The position numbers were made by a program, and so were the translations under genes. The notes beneath the pieces were generated by a model that did not search any database, was not told the origin of the DNA, and was given only the letters and a program-made list of their open reading frames with translations. Below are positions 40,761-55,635 of a stretch of DNA of 64,000 nt, in pieces. The stretch is from Scylla paramamosain. Taxonomy: Eukaryota; Arthropoda; Malacostraca; Decapoda; Portunidae. Numbering within the stretch: the first letter of the stretch is position 1; each line of letters begins with the position of its first letter. The stretch spans positions 2,759,192 through 2,823,191 of the forward strand of contig NC_087155.1 of the NCBI RefSeq assembly GCF_035594125.1, in the 5' to 3' direction.

Positions 40761-41514
40761 CAACATAATATCCGTTAACCACCCACGATCTCCAAGCTAC
40801 TAGAATCGCCACACACCGGTTCTCCACGCTAACAACACTCCAAGTATCTTCATCGACTGAGCAAGTAACAAGCATCATCAATCATCAACTCCAGAACAAC
40901 AGAGGTGACTAATCAACTCAGAAACACTAATGGCACAAAAGCATCCTGATACAGTAGTGATTATCATTCCTGATACACTGGTGGGTGGCAAACATCTTTG
41001 ATACAAGTGGTGGCCAAGGACTACCGATACATCTCTGGTGGATGACTTCCCTTACCCCGGGACATAGGGCCACTGCGACATGTGGGTTTCCAGTTTACCT
41101 GTCCCAGGTTTCCTTAGCTACCCATACTGACCGCCTGGAAGGAAGGAAGAATAGCAGGATAGCCAGTGCATCGACTGCCACAGTTTCGCTTTCGAATCGT
41201 GTGGTCCATTTCATTGCCAGAGTAGCGCCAGCCACCGCACCACGGAGGCACTTAGTACACTGTAAATAAAATGTGTAATAAAATGTGTAAACACTCGAAG
41301 TGTTTTGAAGTGTATCCTCCAACGGTTTCAATAGACTATCGTGGAAGTCCTCAGGGTTTATAAATATAATTACACATCTATTATTCTACCAATTCCTCAA
41401 AAACTGAATCAAAGTACTTTTAATTACCAGTGGTAATAACATTAGAATTCCTGACCAATCAACGTTAACAAACAAAAAAAAAATAATAATAATGATAATA
41501 ATAATAATAATAGC

Positions 41515-41575
<61 letters not shown>

Positions 41576-42817
41576 TTAATTATCCAAGCCTAAACCAAGA
41601 TTCGGAAATGTAATAAACCGATGAAATGGTTGACCGCTGTTGATCCAGTAAGTAAGCTCCGTTTCCCTAAGCATAATCACAACTCCATACGCCTTAGGCG
41701 AGGCAACAGGAAAACCAGGCCAAGCACTATGCGCGAGCGCGCACACATTAACGGTGAGGTTGTGCAATTAATTATCTGCGTTAAAATAAATATATAAATA
41801 AATAATAAATAAAAATGGCTGTAAGAAAGGGAAGGAATGCTATAGTTTGAGAAAATAGAATTACTGGAAGAGAGATTACCAACTACCGTTATAGAGAGAA
41901 TGGGGGGCATAACAATTACGAAGGGACTCCAAGGACTAGGGAAGGATAGGATTTAGAGGGGTAGTAAATTTAAGATAAATAAACCAGAACTTTATTTCTT
42001 CATACGAGAGACTAATCAGACAAGCAGTAAACACATGAACAGGTGCTAGCACAAAAACGAAGACCGCGTATATACCTAATTTCCTACGTGCCCATCCAAG
42101 TTAACTAAGCCATCTTAATTACCTAGAAAAGGAAAGAAAAAAAATCTCTCTACACATTTCACAACTTAAGATGTATACATGGAACACACAATACGTCTAC
42201 AGAACGCATGCCCGGACCAGACGGGAAATGATGAAAAGCTGGCGAAAAAGAGAATAGAGCAGCGAGTCCACATCCTTCCTCCCCCGTAATCAACAAGGGA
42301 CTGAGGGTTGGGAAGGAACGTAGCGAAAAAGGAAACTAGTTTAGTAACAAAGCGAAGCAGGTAACTGACCATTGACAAATGGTTCTGAATGTATCAAGTA
42401 TTCTTCAATGACTCATGATATGTCTATGGTGCAATGCCCTTCTTATCTCTTCCAGAACACTGCAGTGTCTCTTTTTAGTGTACTTAAAAAAAAAATAATA
42501 ATTATTATTTAATTTATTAATTAAAATTTAAATTAATTAAATTCATTTAACTAATTAATAAAATTTATTAATTATTTTTAAAAAATCACAAAAATTAATC
42601 TACAAAGTGTGAATGGAAAGTTTATCAAGTGGTTCATGTGACTGCTCGAACGCACTTGTAATTAATGAACTACCTGGTTAGTTTCGACTTGATTCTCTGG
42701 CTGGGTAGTACCGCTGCCTAGGTGTGAATAGCTACTCAATCTGAATATAAATTACTAAGGACACTTGAACACTCAAGTTGTGTAATAACCGAAATGTTAC
42801 CTGAATGTAGGAATATC

Positions 42818-42819
<2 letters not shown>
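40761..42819. other. Anonymous sequence with (AAT)n and an A+T block
   Basis: No gene is recognised. An (AAT)n run of about 100 bp lies at 41482-41580. A block made almost only of A and T, with palindromic ATTAATT motifs, lies at 42485-42596. Frames of 60-95 codons lack domain features. Confidence 0.55.

Positions 42820-42887
<68 letters not shown>
42820..42887. repeat. (GA)n microsatellite
   Basis: About 33 perfect GA units. Confidence 0.98.
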
Positions 42888-43545
<658 letters not shown>

Positions 43546-43889
43546 TACACACATCAAGATACAACATAAGCTTTATCCTAGCAATACAAGTAATACAAAC
43601 AATACTAGGAATCTCTTCCAGCAGCAGGAGGGAGAAGTGTCAGCAGTATATCCAATCTTGATGGGTAGGGGGACGGCACGCTACTGGACAGGGTGTGTGT
43701 AAAGTCATGTTCTCATGTTTCTTACGGTATCTGAAATGTGATTTTCTAACTTAGCATATTAAGTACGTTTTCCTTTTTTTCTTTTTTTTTTCTTCTTCTT
43801 CTTTCACATATTCTTAAATACTGGAAAGTGAAGACAAAACTTATTATATTTTTCTTTTTTCAACAAACTCAATGATTCAGGCAATACTA

Positions 43890-43946
43890 AAAAAAATAAT
43901 AATAATAATAAAAAAAATAATGATAATAATAGTAATAATAATAACA

Positions 43947-43996
<50 letters not shown>
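43890..43996. repeat. (AAT)n microsatellite
   Basis: AAT trinucleotides with interruptions in the first half and perfect units in the second. Anonymous sequence on either side (43542-43889 and 43997-44556) holds no gene I can see, apart from a short (ATT)n at 44177-44201. Confidence 0.95.
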
Positions 43997-43997
<1 letters not shown>

Positions 43998-44556
43998 TCA
44001 AAGATAACTTGCAGCATCTATGTTGTGGCGCACCCTGTGGTCTGGTAGTTCAATGTTTATTCATTTTTTTTTTATTATCAATTTACTCATTTATCTTTTT
44101 TGCCGACACCTTTGAGATCAACAAGAGTTGTACATCATGACACACCTGTGGAGCCGTGGGTCGCAACACACTTGTGGTATTATTATTATTATTATTATTA
44201 AACATAACGGAGAAGGCAGAGTGGGACGAGCGCAAGCGCTATAAGTTGCCAGATGACAACCCCCACCCACCTTGACCGTAGAAAGAAGAAAGGAAAAGCA
44301 ATTAGCACGATAGTAGGATGAAATCAGAGCAGGAGGAGAAAATAGGTTAAACAATTATAAAGAACGCCTCAACGAACTGAGAATTATTAAAACTCACAAA
44401 AAAATTCAACAAAAAAAATCAACAATTCTGACTTATTTAATATATGTCAGACAACACGAGTAAATGTAGTATAACTACTTAAAACTTGATGGTATAAAAT
44501 CACAGGTATACGAGTAGTTACATAATTATCACCGGTGGTAGCGTGTGTTACACCAC

Positions 44557-44820
44557 ACATGTAGAATCACGACCACAACACACCTGTGGAAGCGTGCATC
44601 ACAACACACCTGTGGAAGAGTGCATCACAACACACCTGTGGAAGCGTGCATCACAACACACCTGTGGAAGAGTGCATCACAACACACCTGTGGAAGAGTG
44701 CATCACAACACACCTGTGGAAGCGTGCATCACAACACACCTGTGGAAGCGTGCATCACAACACACCTGTGGAAGAGTGCATCACAACACACCTGTGGAAG
44801 CGTGCATCACAGCATACCAG
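44557..44820. repeat. 26-bp minisatellite
   Basis: About ten tandem copies of a 26-bp unit, CATCACAACACACCTGTGGA plus AGCGTG or AGAGTG. The block CCTGTGGA recurs at 44583, 44609, 44635, 44661, 44687, 44713, 44739, 44765 and 44791. Since 26 is not a multiple of 3, the three plus-strand frames read the same peptide cycle, which explains overlapping open frames. Related single units occur near 44145 and 44545. It lies just past the 3' end of the host gene. Confidence 0.96.
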
Positions 44821-44878
44821 CGTAAATGGATTATTCAACTAAATCATGGACTTTCTCCCACATTTTTGTCTTTTAATC

Positions 44879-44884
44879 TTTATT
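44879..44884 (-). promoter_or_regulatory. Candidate polyadenylation signal of the host gene
   Basis: AATAAA on the minus strand, about 185 bases past the stop at 45067 of the last coding exon. The position suits the gene, but the hexamer alone is weak evidence in A+T-rich DNA. Confidence 0.4.
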
Positions 44885-45066
44885 GAGGATATTTCAGCGT
44901 TATGGGCGTAACGTCATTATTGCCTGCATGAACAATGTGTTCAGAGGCCAGCATTCCAAGACGATTTTGTTTCTCATTAAGATCACTTTCAGGGATCACA
45001 GAGATGAATATTGAGGTCCTCATGATTGCATTCTACAATGATGATCCAAGATTACCATTAAACAAG

Positions 45067-45414
45067 CTAGAAACATGAAAGCACTTGTAGAAAGCCCCAA
45101 TAAATTATACTAAAGCTATTTAAAGAATTTAAGAAAAAACGCCGAAATATTTGGCAATGCAGGATCAGCAGGAAATACGCCCCTTGAGCTAGTTTCTTAC
45201 TGCAGAAGGTAGTGCAAAGGGGAGAAGAAAGCTCATAAGTATTTGGAGTTTTAGCATGTCTGATCAAAGACGTCAGTTTAGTAACAAACCTTGGTTTTCC
45301 AACAAAATCTCCTTCCGATCGCTGCGAGGGCCACGGAGAAGATCCCTTAAATGATTTGCAGTTGTAGCTGTCGTGTGCCACCAAACTGCCAGTCATCTTC
45401 GGCCACAGGACTTT
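45067..45414 (-). CDS. Host gene, exon 5 (terminal coding exon)
   Basis: The acceptor GGTTACAG ends at 45415, and the exon opens in phase 0 with KVLWPKMTGSLVAHDSYNC. The HDSY(x)C block and the following PWPSQRSEGDFVGKP are the parts that look conserved; I recall similar HDSYxC and FxGxxPxPTxR patterns in uncharacterised glycosyltransferase-like proteins. The frame stays open to a stop at 45067, with a polyadenylation hexamer beyond. Alternatively an AAG/GTTTGT donor at 45290 would end the exon early, because residues after GKPRFV look less protein-like. A (DC-poor) hydrophobic tail near LLILHC is unexplained. Confidence 0.6.
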   Translation of the reverse strand, partial: KVLWPKMTGSLVAHDSYNCKSFKGSSPWPSQRSEGDFVGKPRFVTKLTSLIRHAKTPNTYELSSPLCTTFCSKKLAQGAYFLLILHCQIFRRFFLNSLNSFSIIYWGFLQVLSCF

Positions 45415-46364
<950 letters not shown>

Positions 46365-46592
46365 CTTAATGATTTGTTGATCAAGACCGTAGTTCCTCTT
46401 ACCAACGGCCATTGCCATCATCTTGTCCCTGAGGTTTCTTAACTTGGTGGCTAATGCAGGATCGATGTCCCAGCGGGCGTCCCACATCCCGCCAAGCACG
46501 GGCATTCTATGGTAGGGATGGTCCCTCATCACGTGGAACATCTTCCCAGATGCCAGCCACTCCTCCACCGCTGACACCTCCCTCTGTGTCAC
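46365..46592 (-). CDS. Host gene, exon 4
   Basis: 76 codons bounded by the acceptor TGCCTCCAG (just above 46592) and the donor AAG/GTAAAT (below 46365), both phase 0. It encodes VTQREVSAVEEWLASG, then the distinctive KMFHVMRDHPYHRMPVLGGM, then WDIDPALATKLRNLRDKM and YGLDQQIIK. The FHVMRDHPYH..LGGMW block is strongly protein-like, with aromatic, His and Gly spacing typical of a catalytic pocket. It follows directly after the RDTDS motif of exon 3 when spliced, and the YGLDQ segment resembles the YxxDQ helix in GT-A enzymes. Confidence 0.82.
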
Positions 46593-46964
46593 CTGGAGGC
46601 ACGTATTAAAGAGTTGCTTCACCTGGACCGTTCTTCACATCTCCTTAGAAAGTGAATGTTTTGAATTCCTTAAGTGTTTTTTTGCATTCACCTTTGATCC
46701 ACCTGTCTTACAGCTGGAGGAAGCACATGGTTGATTCGTACAAATTACTTTCGAATAATCGTAGCGATGGAACAAGTATCGATCTAGTGTGATGGAACTT
46801 TTGATACTTTTAAATTACTCTGTAGTACTTTGAGTTTACATCTCAACAAAGTGTAATTGTACTCAGTGAGCGTTTTTGTTGCCATGATAGATGCTCTAGA
46901 CTCTAGAGTCTACATCACTGATCCACGGTGAAATTTATTTAATTAAATAAAATAAAAAAAGAAG

Positions 46965-47144
<180 letters not shown>

Positions 47145-47289
47145 TTTTTTTCAGTTTTTGTTCTCACCATGTTTACCTTATTTGTTTCTTTCAGGGCTGA
47201 CATCTCACGTGCGGGGACAGGTAAGGAGGTAAGGAATGCCAACTTAGGACTTATATCAAGCTAACATTTCAGCCAAAAAGCTCACTTAC

Positions 47290-47523
47290 CTGAGAGTCGG
47301 TGTCGCGAATCAACATAGCGGATATTTTAGAATCTCCAAGAGGTGCCAGTCGCCACATCATCGGATGCACGTTGGAGAGATTACCGAGAGGGTGTGGGAG
47401 ACTTGTAATATCACAGATGTACAGCAAACAGTTGTAGCGATGCAGCAAGGGACACAGGGTAGCTGCGTTGTATCGTGGATTTGTGTACAGACGCACCTTC
47501 CAACCAGGGTAAAGTTTCTCTAC
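47290..47523 (-). CDS. Host gene, exon 3 with DXD-like motif
   Basis: 78 codons. The acceptor AATTTTAG precedes 47523 and a consensus donor CAG/GTAAGT follows 47290; both are phase 0. It encodes VEKLYPGWKVRLYTNPRYN, then CPLLHRYNCLLYICDITSLP, HPMMWRLAPLGDSKISAM and LIRDTDSQ. The PGWxVRxYT strand, the WRLAPLGD segment and RDTDS together look like the nucleotide-sugar-binding half of a GT-A fold, where DXD coordinates the metal ion. This is inference from motif shape; I did not compare it with a database. Confidence 0.85.
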
Positions 47524-47733
47524 CTAAAATTATCAATGAATTCTGCGCAATTTCTTGCGTAACAAGATCTTATGTTTTGCATGGCGAAGTCATATAGATG
47601 TAAAAAATTCAGTCTCAAAAAATATTCAGTACAAATAAATCAATAATGTATTTTATTTTCAACGGAATGAACCTCAGCGGGATTACTCTCTGGAGTAATA
47701 GTTTTTAGCGTTGGAACCTTATATGAGTCTCAC

Positions 47734-47964
47734 CTTCAAGAGTATGTCTTCCAATCCTTTCCAGTATCCTGGATTATTGCCATAGAGCGAGAAGCTCAGC
47801 ACTTTAGAGCCAACATTCCATGGTCGTCGGCCACAGGTCCCGTTCACTTCTTCCTTTAACCAGTTAAAAGTTACCGAAAGCTCACGACATTCCTCTGTCT
47901 GGCATTGGCAGTCATCGGCTTCCCACCACCTTAAGTCCTCTTGTAGTCTAGGTCCAATCACAGT
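47734..47964 (-). CDS. Host gene, exon 2
   Basis: 77 codons. The acceptor GTAGCACCAG lies above 47964, behind a T-rich stretch, and the donor AAG/GTGAGA below 47734. Both are phase 0. It encodes TVIGPRLQEDLRWWEADDCQ, a cysteine-bearing stem (CQCQTEEC), a glycosylation sequon NGT, then NVGSKVLSFSLYGNNPGYW and KGLEDILLK. The VLSFSLYGNxPxYWxGxE stretch reads as the first beta strand of a GT-A domain and joins smoothly to VEKLYPGW in exon 3. Confidence 0.82.
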
Positions 47965-48252
47965 CTGGTGCTACCTCACCATCAGACAAAACAAAAAGTT
48001 TACTTAACTTACAAACGCTGTGTCAAGATAAAAAGATAACATCACTTGTTTACGTATTGAAAACTGAAAGTGGCACGTCACCTTAGATTTTAAGTTCTAC
48101 TTAGGCAGAGTGATGCATAACACTGTTGCTAAGGAGCAGATTGGCTGTTTCTTCCCAGAGATATGGACACAGTTATGAATATCTGCATTTTTCTAGTACT
48201 TGAACAGTCATAGATCTGAGACCATGATCATTATAGATAACTTGTTGTTACG

Positions 48253-49478
48253 CTTCTTCAATGACACTTAACTACCCCCCTCTTCTACAGTGAACATTCA
48301 GTCTGTCCTTTACTTTTAATCTGAACTGGAAACTTCACATCTCATCTCTAACTAAAACAGCTTCTATGAAATTTAGTGTTCTGAGATGTCTCCGCCAGTA
48401 TTTCTCACCCCCCTCCCCCCAGGCTGCTAACTCTGTACAAGGGCCTTATCCGTCCATGTATGGAGTATGCTTCACATGTCTGGGGGGGGGTTCCACTCAT
48501 ACCGCTCTTCTAGACAGGGTGGAAATCAAAACCTTTTCTTCTCATCAACTCCTCTCCTCTAATTGACTGTCTTTAGCCTCTCTCTCATCGCCGCAATATT
48601 GCATCTCTAGCTGTCTTCTACCGCTGAGATGTCTCCGCCAGTATTTCTCACCCCCCTCCCCCCAGGCTGCTAACTCTGTACAAGGGCCTTATCCGTCCAT
48701 GTATGGAGTATGCTTCACATGTCTGTGGGGGTTCCACTCATACCGCTCTTCTAGACAGGGTGGAAATCAAAACCTTTTCTTCTCATCAACTCCTCTCCTC
48801 TAATTGACTGTCTTTAGCCTCTCTCTCATCGCCGCAATATTGCATCTCTAGCTGTCTTCTACCGCTGAGATGTCTCCGCCAGTATTTCTCACCCCCCTCC
48901 CCCCAGGCTGCTAACTCTGTACAAGGGCCTTATCCGTCCATGTATGGAGTATGCTTCACATGTCTGGGGGGGGTTCCACTCATACCGCTCTTCTAGACAG
49001 GGTGGAAATCAAAACCTTTTCTTCTCATCAACTCCTCTCCTCTAATTGACTGTCTTCAGCCTCTCTCTCATCGCCGCAATATTGCATCTCTAGCTGTCTT
49101 CTACCGCTATTTTCATGCTAAGTGTTCTTCTGATCTTGCTAGCTGCATGCCTCCCTTCCTCCCACGGCCTCGAAGCACAAGACTTTCTTCTTTCTCTCAC
49201 CCTTATTTTGTCCATCTCTCTAATGCAAGAGTTAACCAGTATTCTCAATCCTTCATCCCTTTCTTTGGTAAACTCTGAAACTCCCTGCCTGCTTCTGTAT
49301 TTCCACCTTTCTATGACTTGAATTCCTACAAGAGGAGGTTTCAAGACACTTATCCTTTAATTTTTGAATACCACTTTGGACCCTTTTCTGGGACTGGCAT
49401 CTCAGTGGGCTTTTTTATTTATTGGATTTTTGTTGCCCTTGGCCAGTGTCCCTCCTACATAAAAAAAAAAAAAAAAAA
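48253..49478 (+). mobile_element. LINE family B, 3' fragment B3 in intron 1 of the host gene
   Basis: It begins within the C-terminal RT region (CTTCTTCAATGACAC) and ends with the family 3' UTR (GGCCAGTGTCCCTCCTACAT) and a poly(A) run at 49460-49478. It lies antisense to the host gene. An internal segment of about 242 bp is present three times in tandem. Frames are broken; nothing is functional. Confidence 0.88.
48383..49108 (+). repeat. Tandem triplication (~242-bp unit) inside LINE B3
   Basis: Units start at GAGATGTCTCCGCC at 48383, 48626 and 48867 and end at GTCTTCTACCGCT. The copies are almost identical, differing mainly in the length of a G run (after CATGTCTG) and a few bases. Single copies of the same segment occur in every other family B element, so the expansion is local. 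Confidence 0.95.
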
Positions 49479-49942
49479 GCTTGCATCTTTTTATCCTGAA
49501 AACAGTTCTGTACTGGGAACATTCTCTGTAAGTTATTTACAGAGGGCTTACGAATACCTCAAGGAACTGAGCAAGTTTCGAAAATACAGAAATAAATAGA
49601 TAAATAAATAAATAAATCAGTCAGCATAATCTGATGCCCTCTCGTCGTAGTAACTGAGAAAGGTCAAGCAATGGGACTCATGTTTCCTTTATGGTTAAAA
49701 CTAATATAATCCTTTGAAACACTCTTGACATAATAATATATTGACTACCAATGCCATTTGCACAAAATAGGGTATGAAGATATCTGTTATATTTTGTATC
49801 CAAGGTACCTTAGATGACTCATGAGTAACGCGTCCCAGTCTATCGATTCCACTTGCAATGTGAGAGAACGAGGAGGAGGACGAGATGCAGTAGAGAAGGG
49901 ACGGAAGGAAAATGACAGTGCTTAGCGCCAGCACCTTCCACC
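49203..49942 (+). repeat. Left arm of a ~740-bp inverted repeat
   Basis: It covers the end of LINE B3, its flank and most of the first coding exon of the host gene. It matches the reverse complement of 51628-52374 with few differences, including the non-repetitive flank (CTCAAGGAACTGAGCAAG, TCTGATG.CCTCTCGTCG). Confidence 0.9.
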
Positions 49943-49976
49943 TTTGCCTACGTGCGGTCTCCATCAAGACTGTGCT
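49809..49976 (-). CDS. Host gene, first coding exon: signal-anchor of a predicted type II membrane glycosyltransferase-like protein
   Basis: The acceptor TTTATTTTCCAG ends at 49977, so a 5' UTR exon must lie upstream (not located). ATG is at 49964-49962, and 52 codons end at donor AAG/GTACCT (49809), phase 0. The N-terminus is METARRQRWK followed by a single hydrophobic segment VLALSTVIFLPSLLYCI and a Ser-rich stretch: basic cytoplasmic tail, membrane anchor, lumenal stem. Joining the five exons gives about 398 residues with every intron in phase 0. Predicted location is Golgi or ER lumen. Function is inferred from topology plus the DXD-like motif, and the family is not named. The exon lies in the left arm of an inverted duplication, and intron 1 contains LINE B3 on the opposite strand. 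Confidence 0.72.
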
Positions 49977-50781
<805 letters not shown>

Positions 50782-50946
50782 CCCAGCAAAGCTATGACAT
50801 ATCACCATGGATCACTATTTGCATATCACATTATCATCACGGATCAATATACATTTCCATGCCACATCATCACCACTCACTACCTGCACGTCACATCACC
50901 ACCACTATTCACGACCCACAAGAACGAAATATAAGCCTGTATTTCA

Positions 50947-51186
<240 letters not shown>

Positions 51187-51628
51187 TGTTAAAGATGACT
51201 ATAGTCGAGTGCAGCACCGCACCGTGACACCTTGATAATATAACTGCCAAGCGCAACAGTAAACAGCCGCCAGATGGCCTTACCGTGCAGATGGTTGCAA
51301 TGTATTGCAATGTATTTCAATGTATTGCCAGGTACGTAAAACTTGAAATCCTCCTGTTAATAGATCAGTACTGGCTCATGTACAATTTTAACACGATAGT
51401 ATTCTTTACTTTATCAATACCATATACAAATATGATTGGTATATAAGAACATAAATGTATGAGGAACCATGGGGAAGTCTACGTGAGCTTTGGAAGCACG
51501 GGGTGATTTTATTATTCTTTATATTTTATTATCTTTATACCGGTATATCATTATACCGTTTATTAGTTCTTTTGCTTTAGTTTCCTCCAGTTTCATTTTT
51601 TAATGTATGTACAGGTGTTGGTGTGTGT

Positions 51629-51755
51629 AAAGGTGTTAGCGGTAAGCACTGTCATTTTCCTTCCGTCGCTTCTATACTGCATCTCGTCCTCCTTGTTCTC
51701 CCACATTGCAAGTGGAATCGATTAACTGGGACGCGTTACTCATGAGTCATCTAAG
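51629..51755 (+). pseudogene. Inverted duplicate of the host gene's first coding exon
   Basis: It aligns with the exon from KVLALSTVIFLP through HESSK and even keeps the AAG/GTACCT donor at 51755. It differs by one lost Ser codon, some substitutions, and an in-frame TAA at 51723-51725 where the functional exon has an Arg codon (GAT AGA CTG becomes GAT TAA CTG). The start codon and basic N-terminus are not recognisable. It cannot encode the anchor. Confidence 0.82.
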
Positions 51756-52101
51756 GTACCTTGGATACAAAACATAACAGAAATCTTCATACCCTATTTT
51801 GTGCAAATGGCATTGGCATCCCGGTAGTCAATATATCATTTTGTCAAGAGTGTTTCAAAGGATTATAGTAGTTTTAACCATAAAGGAAACATGAGTCCCA
51901 TTACTTGACCTTTCTTAGTTACTACGACGAGAGGACATCAGATTATGCTGACTGATTTATTTATTTATTTATTTATTGATCTATTTATTTCTGTATTTTC
52001 GAAACTTGCTCAGTTCCTTGAGGTATTCGTAAGCCTTCCGTAAATAACTTACAGAGAATGCTCCCAGTACAGAACTGTTTTTAGGATGAAAAGATGCAAG
52101 C

Positions 52102-52545
<444 letters not shown>

Positions 52546-55156
52546 TTTATTTTCTTTTTTATGTAGGAGGAACACTGGTCAAGGGCAACAAAAATCCAAT
52601 AAAAAAAAAAAAATGCCCACTGGAATGCCAGTCCCATAATAGGGTCCAAAGCAGTAGTCAAAAGCTGAGGAATAGGTGTCTTGAAACCTCCCTCTTGAAT
52701 GAATTCAAGTCATAGAAAGGCGGAAATACAGGAGCAGGCAGAGAGTTCCAGAGTTAACCAGAGAAAGGGATTAATGATTGAGAATACTGGTTAACTCTTG
52801 CGTTAGAGAGGTGGACAGAATAGGGATGACAGAAAGGAGAAAGTCTTCTGCAGCGAGGCCGCGGGAGGAGGGGAGGCATGCAGATAGCAAGATCAGAAGA
52901 GCAGCTAGCATGAAAATAGCGGTAGAAGACAGCTGGATATGCAACATTGCGGCGATGAGAGAGAGGCTGAGCATAGTCAGTTAGAGGAGAGGAGTTGATG
53001 AGACGAAAAGCTTTTGTTTCAACCATGACTAGAAGAGCGGTATGAGTGGAACCCCTCCCCAGGACATGTGAAACATACTCTATACATGGACGGATAAAGC
53101 CCTTGTACAGAGTTAGCAGCTGGGGGGTGAGAAAGACTGGCGGAGACGTCTCAGAACGTTTAACTTCATAGAAGCTGTTTTAGCTAGAGATGAGATGTGA
53201 AGTTTCCAGTTCAGATTATAAGTAAAGGACAGACCGAGGATGTTCAGTGTAGAAGAGGGGGACAGTTGAGTCATTGAAGAAGTGGGGATAGTTGTCTGGA
53301 AGATTGTGTCGAGTTGATAGATGGAGGAATTATGTTTTTAGGCATTGAACAATACCAAGTTTGCTCTGCCTCAATCAGAAATTTTAGAAAGATCAGAAGT
53401 CAAGGGTTCTGTGTCTTCCCTGCGTGAAATGTTTACCTCCTGAAGGGTTGGACGTTTATGAAAAAACGTGGAAAAGTGCAGGGTGGTATCATCAGCGTAG
53501 GAGTGGATAGGACAAGAAGTTTGGTTTAGAAGATCATTAATGAATAATAAGAAGAGAGTGGGTAACACGACAGAACACTGAGGAACACCACTGTTAATAA
53601 ATTTAGAAAAAAAGTGACCGTCTACCACAGCAGCAATAGAACGGTCAGAAAGGAGAGTTGAGATGAAGTTATAGAGAGAAGGATGGAAGCTGTAGGAGGG
53701 TAGTCTGGAAATCAAAGCTTTGTGCCAGACTCTATCAAAAGCTTTTGATATGTTCAAGGCAACAGCAAAAGTTTCACCAAAATCTCTAAAAGAGGATGAC
53801 AAAGACTCAGTAAGGAAAGAAAAAAGATCACCAGTAGAGCGGCCTTTACGGAACCCATACTGGCAATCAGATAGAAGTTTGTTAAGTGATAGATGTTTAA
53901 GAATTTTCATGTTTAGTATTGATCCAAAAATCTTTAAATAGGCAGGAAATTAAAGCAATACAACGGTAGTTTGAGGGATTACAACGGTCACCATTTTTTT
54001 AAGAATAGGCTGAATGTAGGCAAACGTCCAGCAAGAAGGAAAGGTAGATGTTGACAGACAGAGCTGAAAGAGTTTGACTAGGCAAGGTGCAAGCACGGAG
54101 GCAGTTTCGGAGAACAATAGGAGGGACCCCATCAGGTCCATAAACTTTCCAAGGGTTTAGGCCAGCAAGGACATGGAAAACACCATTGCGAAGAATTTTA
54201 ATAGGTAACATGAAGTAGCCATTGGGTGAAGGAGATGGAGGAACAAGCCCAGAATCGTCCAAGGTAGTGTTTTTAGCAAAGGTTTGAGCGAAGAGTTCAG
54301 CTTTAGAAATAGATGTGATAGCAGTGGTGCCATGCGGCTGAAATCAAGGAGGGAAAGAAGAAGAAGCAAAGTTATTAGAGACATTTTTGGCTAGATGCCA
54401 GAAGTCACGAGGGGGGTTGGATCTTGAAAGGTTTTGACATTTTCTGTTAATGAAGGAATTTTTGGCTAGTTGGAGAACAGACTTGGCATGGTTCCGGACA
54501 GAAATATAAAGTGCATGAGATTCTGGTGATGGAAGGTTTAAATACCTTTTGTGGGCCACCTCTCTATCATGTGTAGTGCGAGAACAAGCTGTGTTAAACC
54601 AAGGTTTGGAAGGTTTAGGTCACCTCTGTTATGCGCTCAGCACACAAAGACGGGTCTCTGACACGGAAGCAGTAGTCATTCCAAGGAAAATCAGCAAAAT
54701 ACCTCCTCAGGTCCCACAACTAACAGAGGCAAAACACCAGAGGCACCTTCGCTTAGGGGGATCCTGAGGAGGGATTGGAGCGATGGAACAAGATACGAGA
54801 TATGAGATTGTGATCAGAGGAGCCCAACGGGGAAGAAAGGGTGACAGCATAAGCAGAAGGATTATAGGTCAGGAAAAGGTCAAGAATGTTGGGCGTATCT
54901 CCAAGACGGTCAGGAATACGAGTAGGGTGTTGCACCAATTGCTCTAGGTCGTGGAGGATAGCAAAGTTGAAGGCTAGTTCACCAGGATGGTCAGCGAAGG
55001 GAGAGGAAAGCCAAAGCTGGTGGTGAATATTGAAGTCTCCAAGAATGGAGATGTCTGCAAAAGGGAAGAGAGTCAGAATGTGCTCCACTTTGGAAGTTAA
55101 GTAGTCAAAGAATTTCTCATAGTCAGAGGAGTTAGGTGAGAGGTATACAGCACAGA

Positions 55157-55635
55157 TTTTTTTTTTCTTTTTTATGTAGGAAGGACACTGGCCAAGGGCA
55201 ACAAAAATCTGATAATCTAATAATAAAAAATGCCCACTGAAATGACAGTCTCATAAAAGTTTCAAAGCAGTGGTCAAAAACTGGTGGATAAGTGTCTTGA
55301 AACCTCCCTCTTGAAAGAATTCAAGTCATAGGAAGATGGAAATACAGAAGCAGGGAGGGAGTTCCAGAGTTTACCAGAGAAAGGGATGAATGATTGAGAA
55401 TACTGGTTAACTCTTGCGTTAGAGAGGTGGACAGAATAGGGGTGAGAGAAAGAAGAAAGTCTTTTGCAGTGAGGCCGCGGAAGGAGGGGAGGCATGCAGT
55501 TAGCAAGATCAGAAGAGCAGTTAGCATGAAAATAGCGGTAGAAGACAGCTAGATATGCAACATTGCGGCGGTGAGAGAGAGGCTGAAGACAGTCAGTTAG
55601 AGGAGAGAAGTTGATGAGATGAAAAGCTTTTGAGA
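55157..55635 (-). mobile_element. LINE family B fragment B6 nested in B5
   Basis: A complete family B 3' end (T-run, 3' UTR, C-terminal ~100 codons) interrupts the B5 endonuclease after GGTATACAGCACAGAT. B5 resumes at about 55639 with TTTGAGAGTGACTC. In copy B2 the corresponding junction is continuous (near 14085-14115). Confidence 0.9.
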
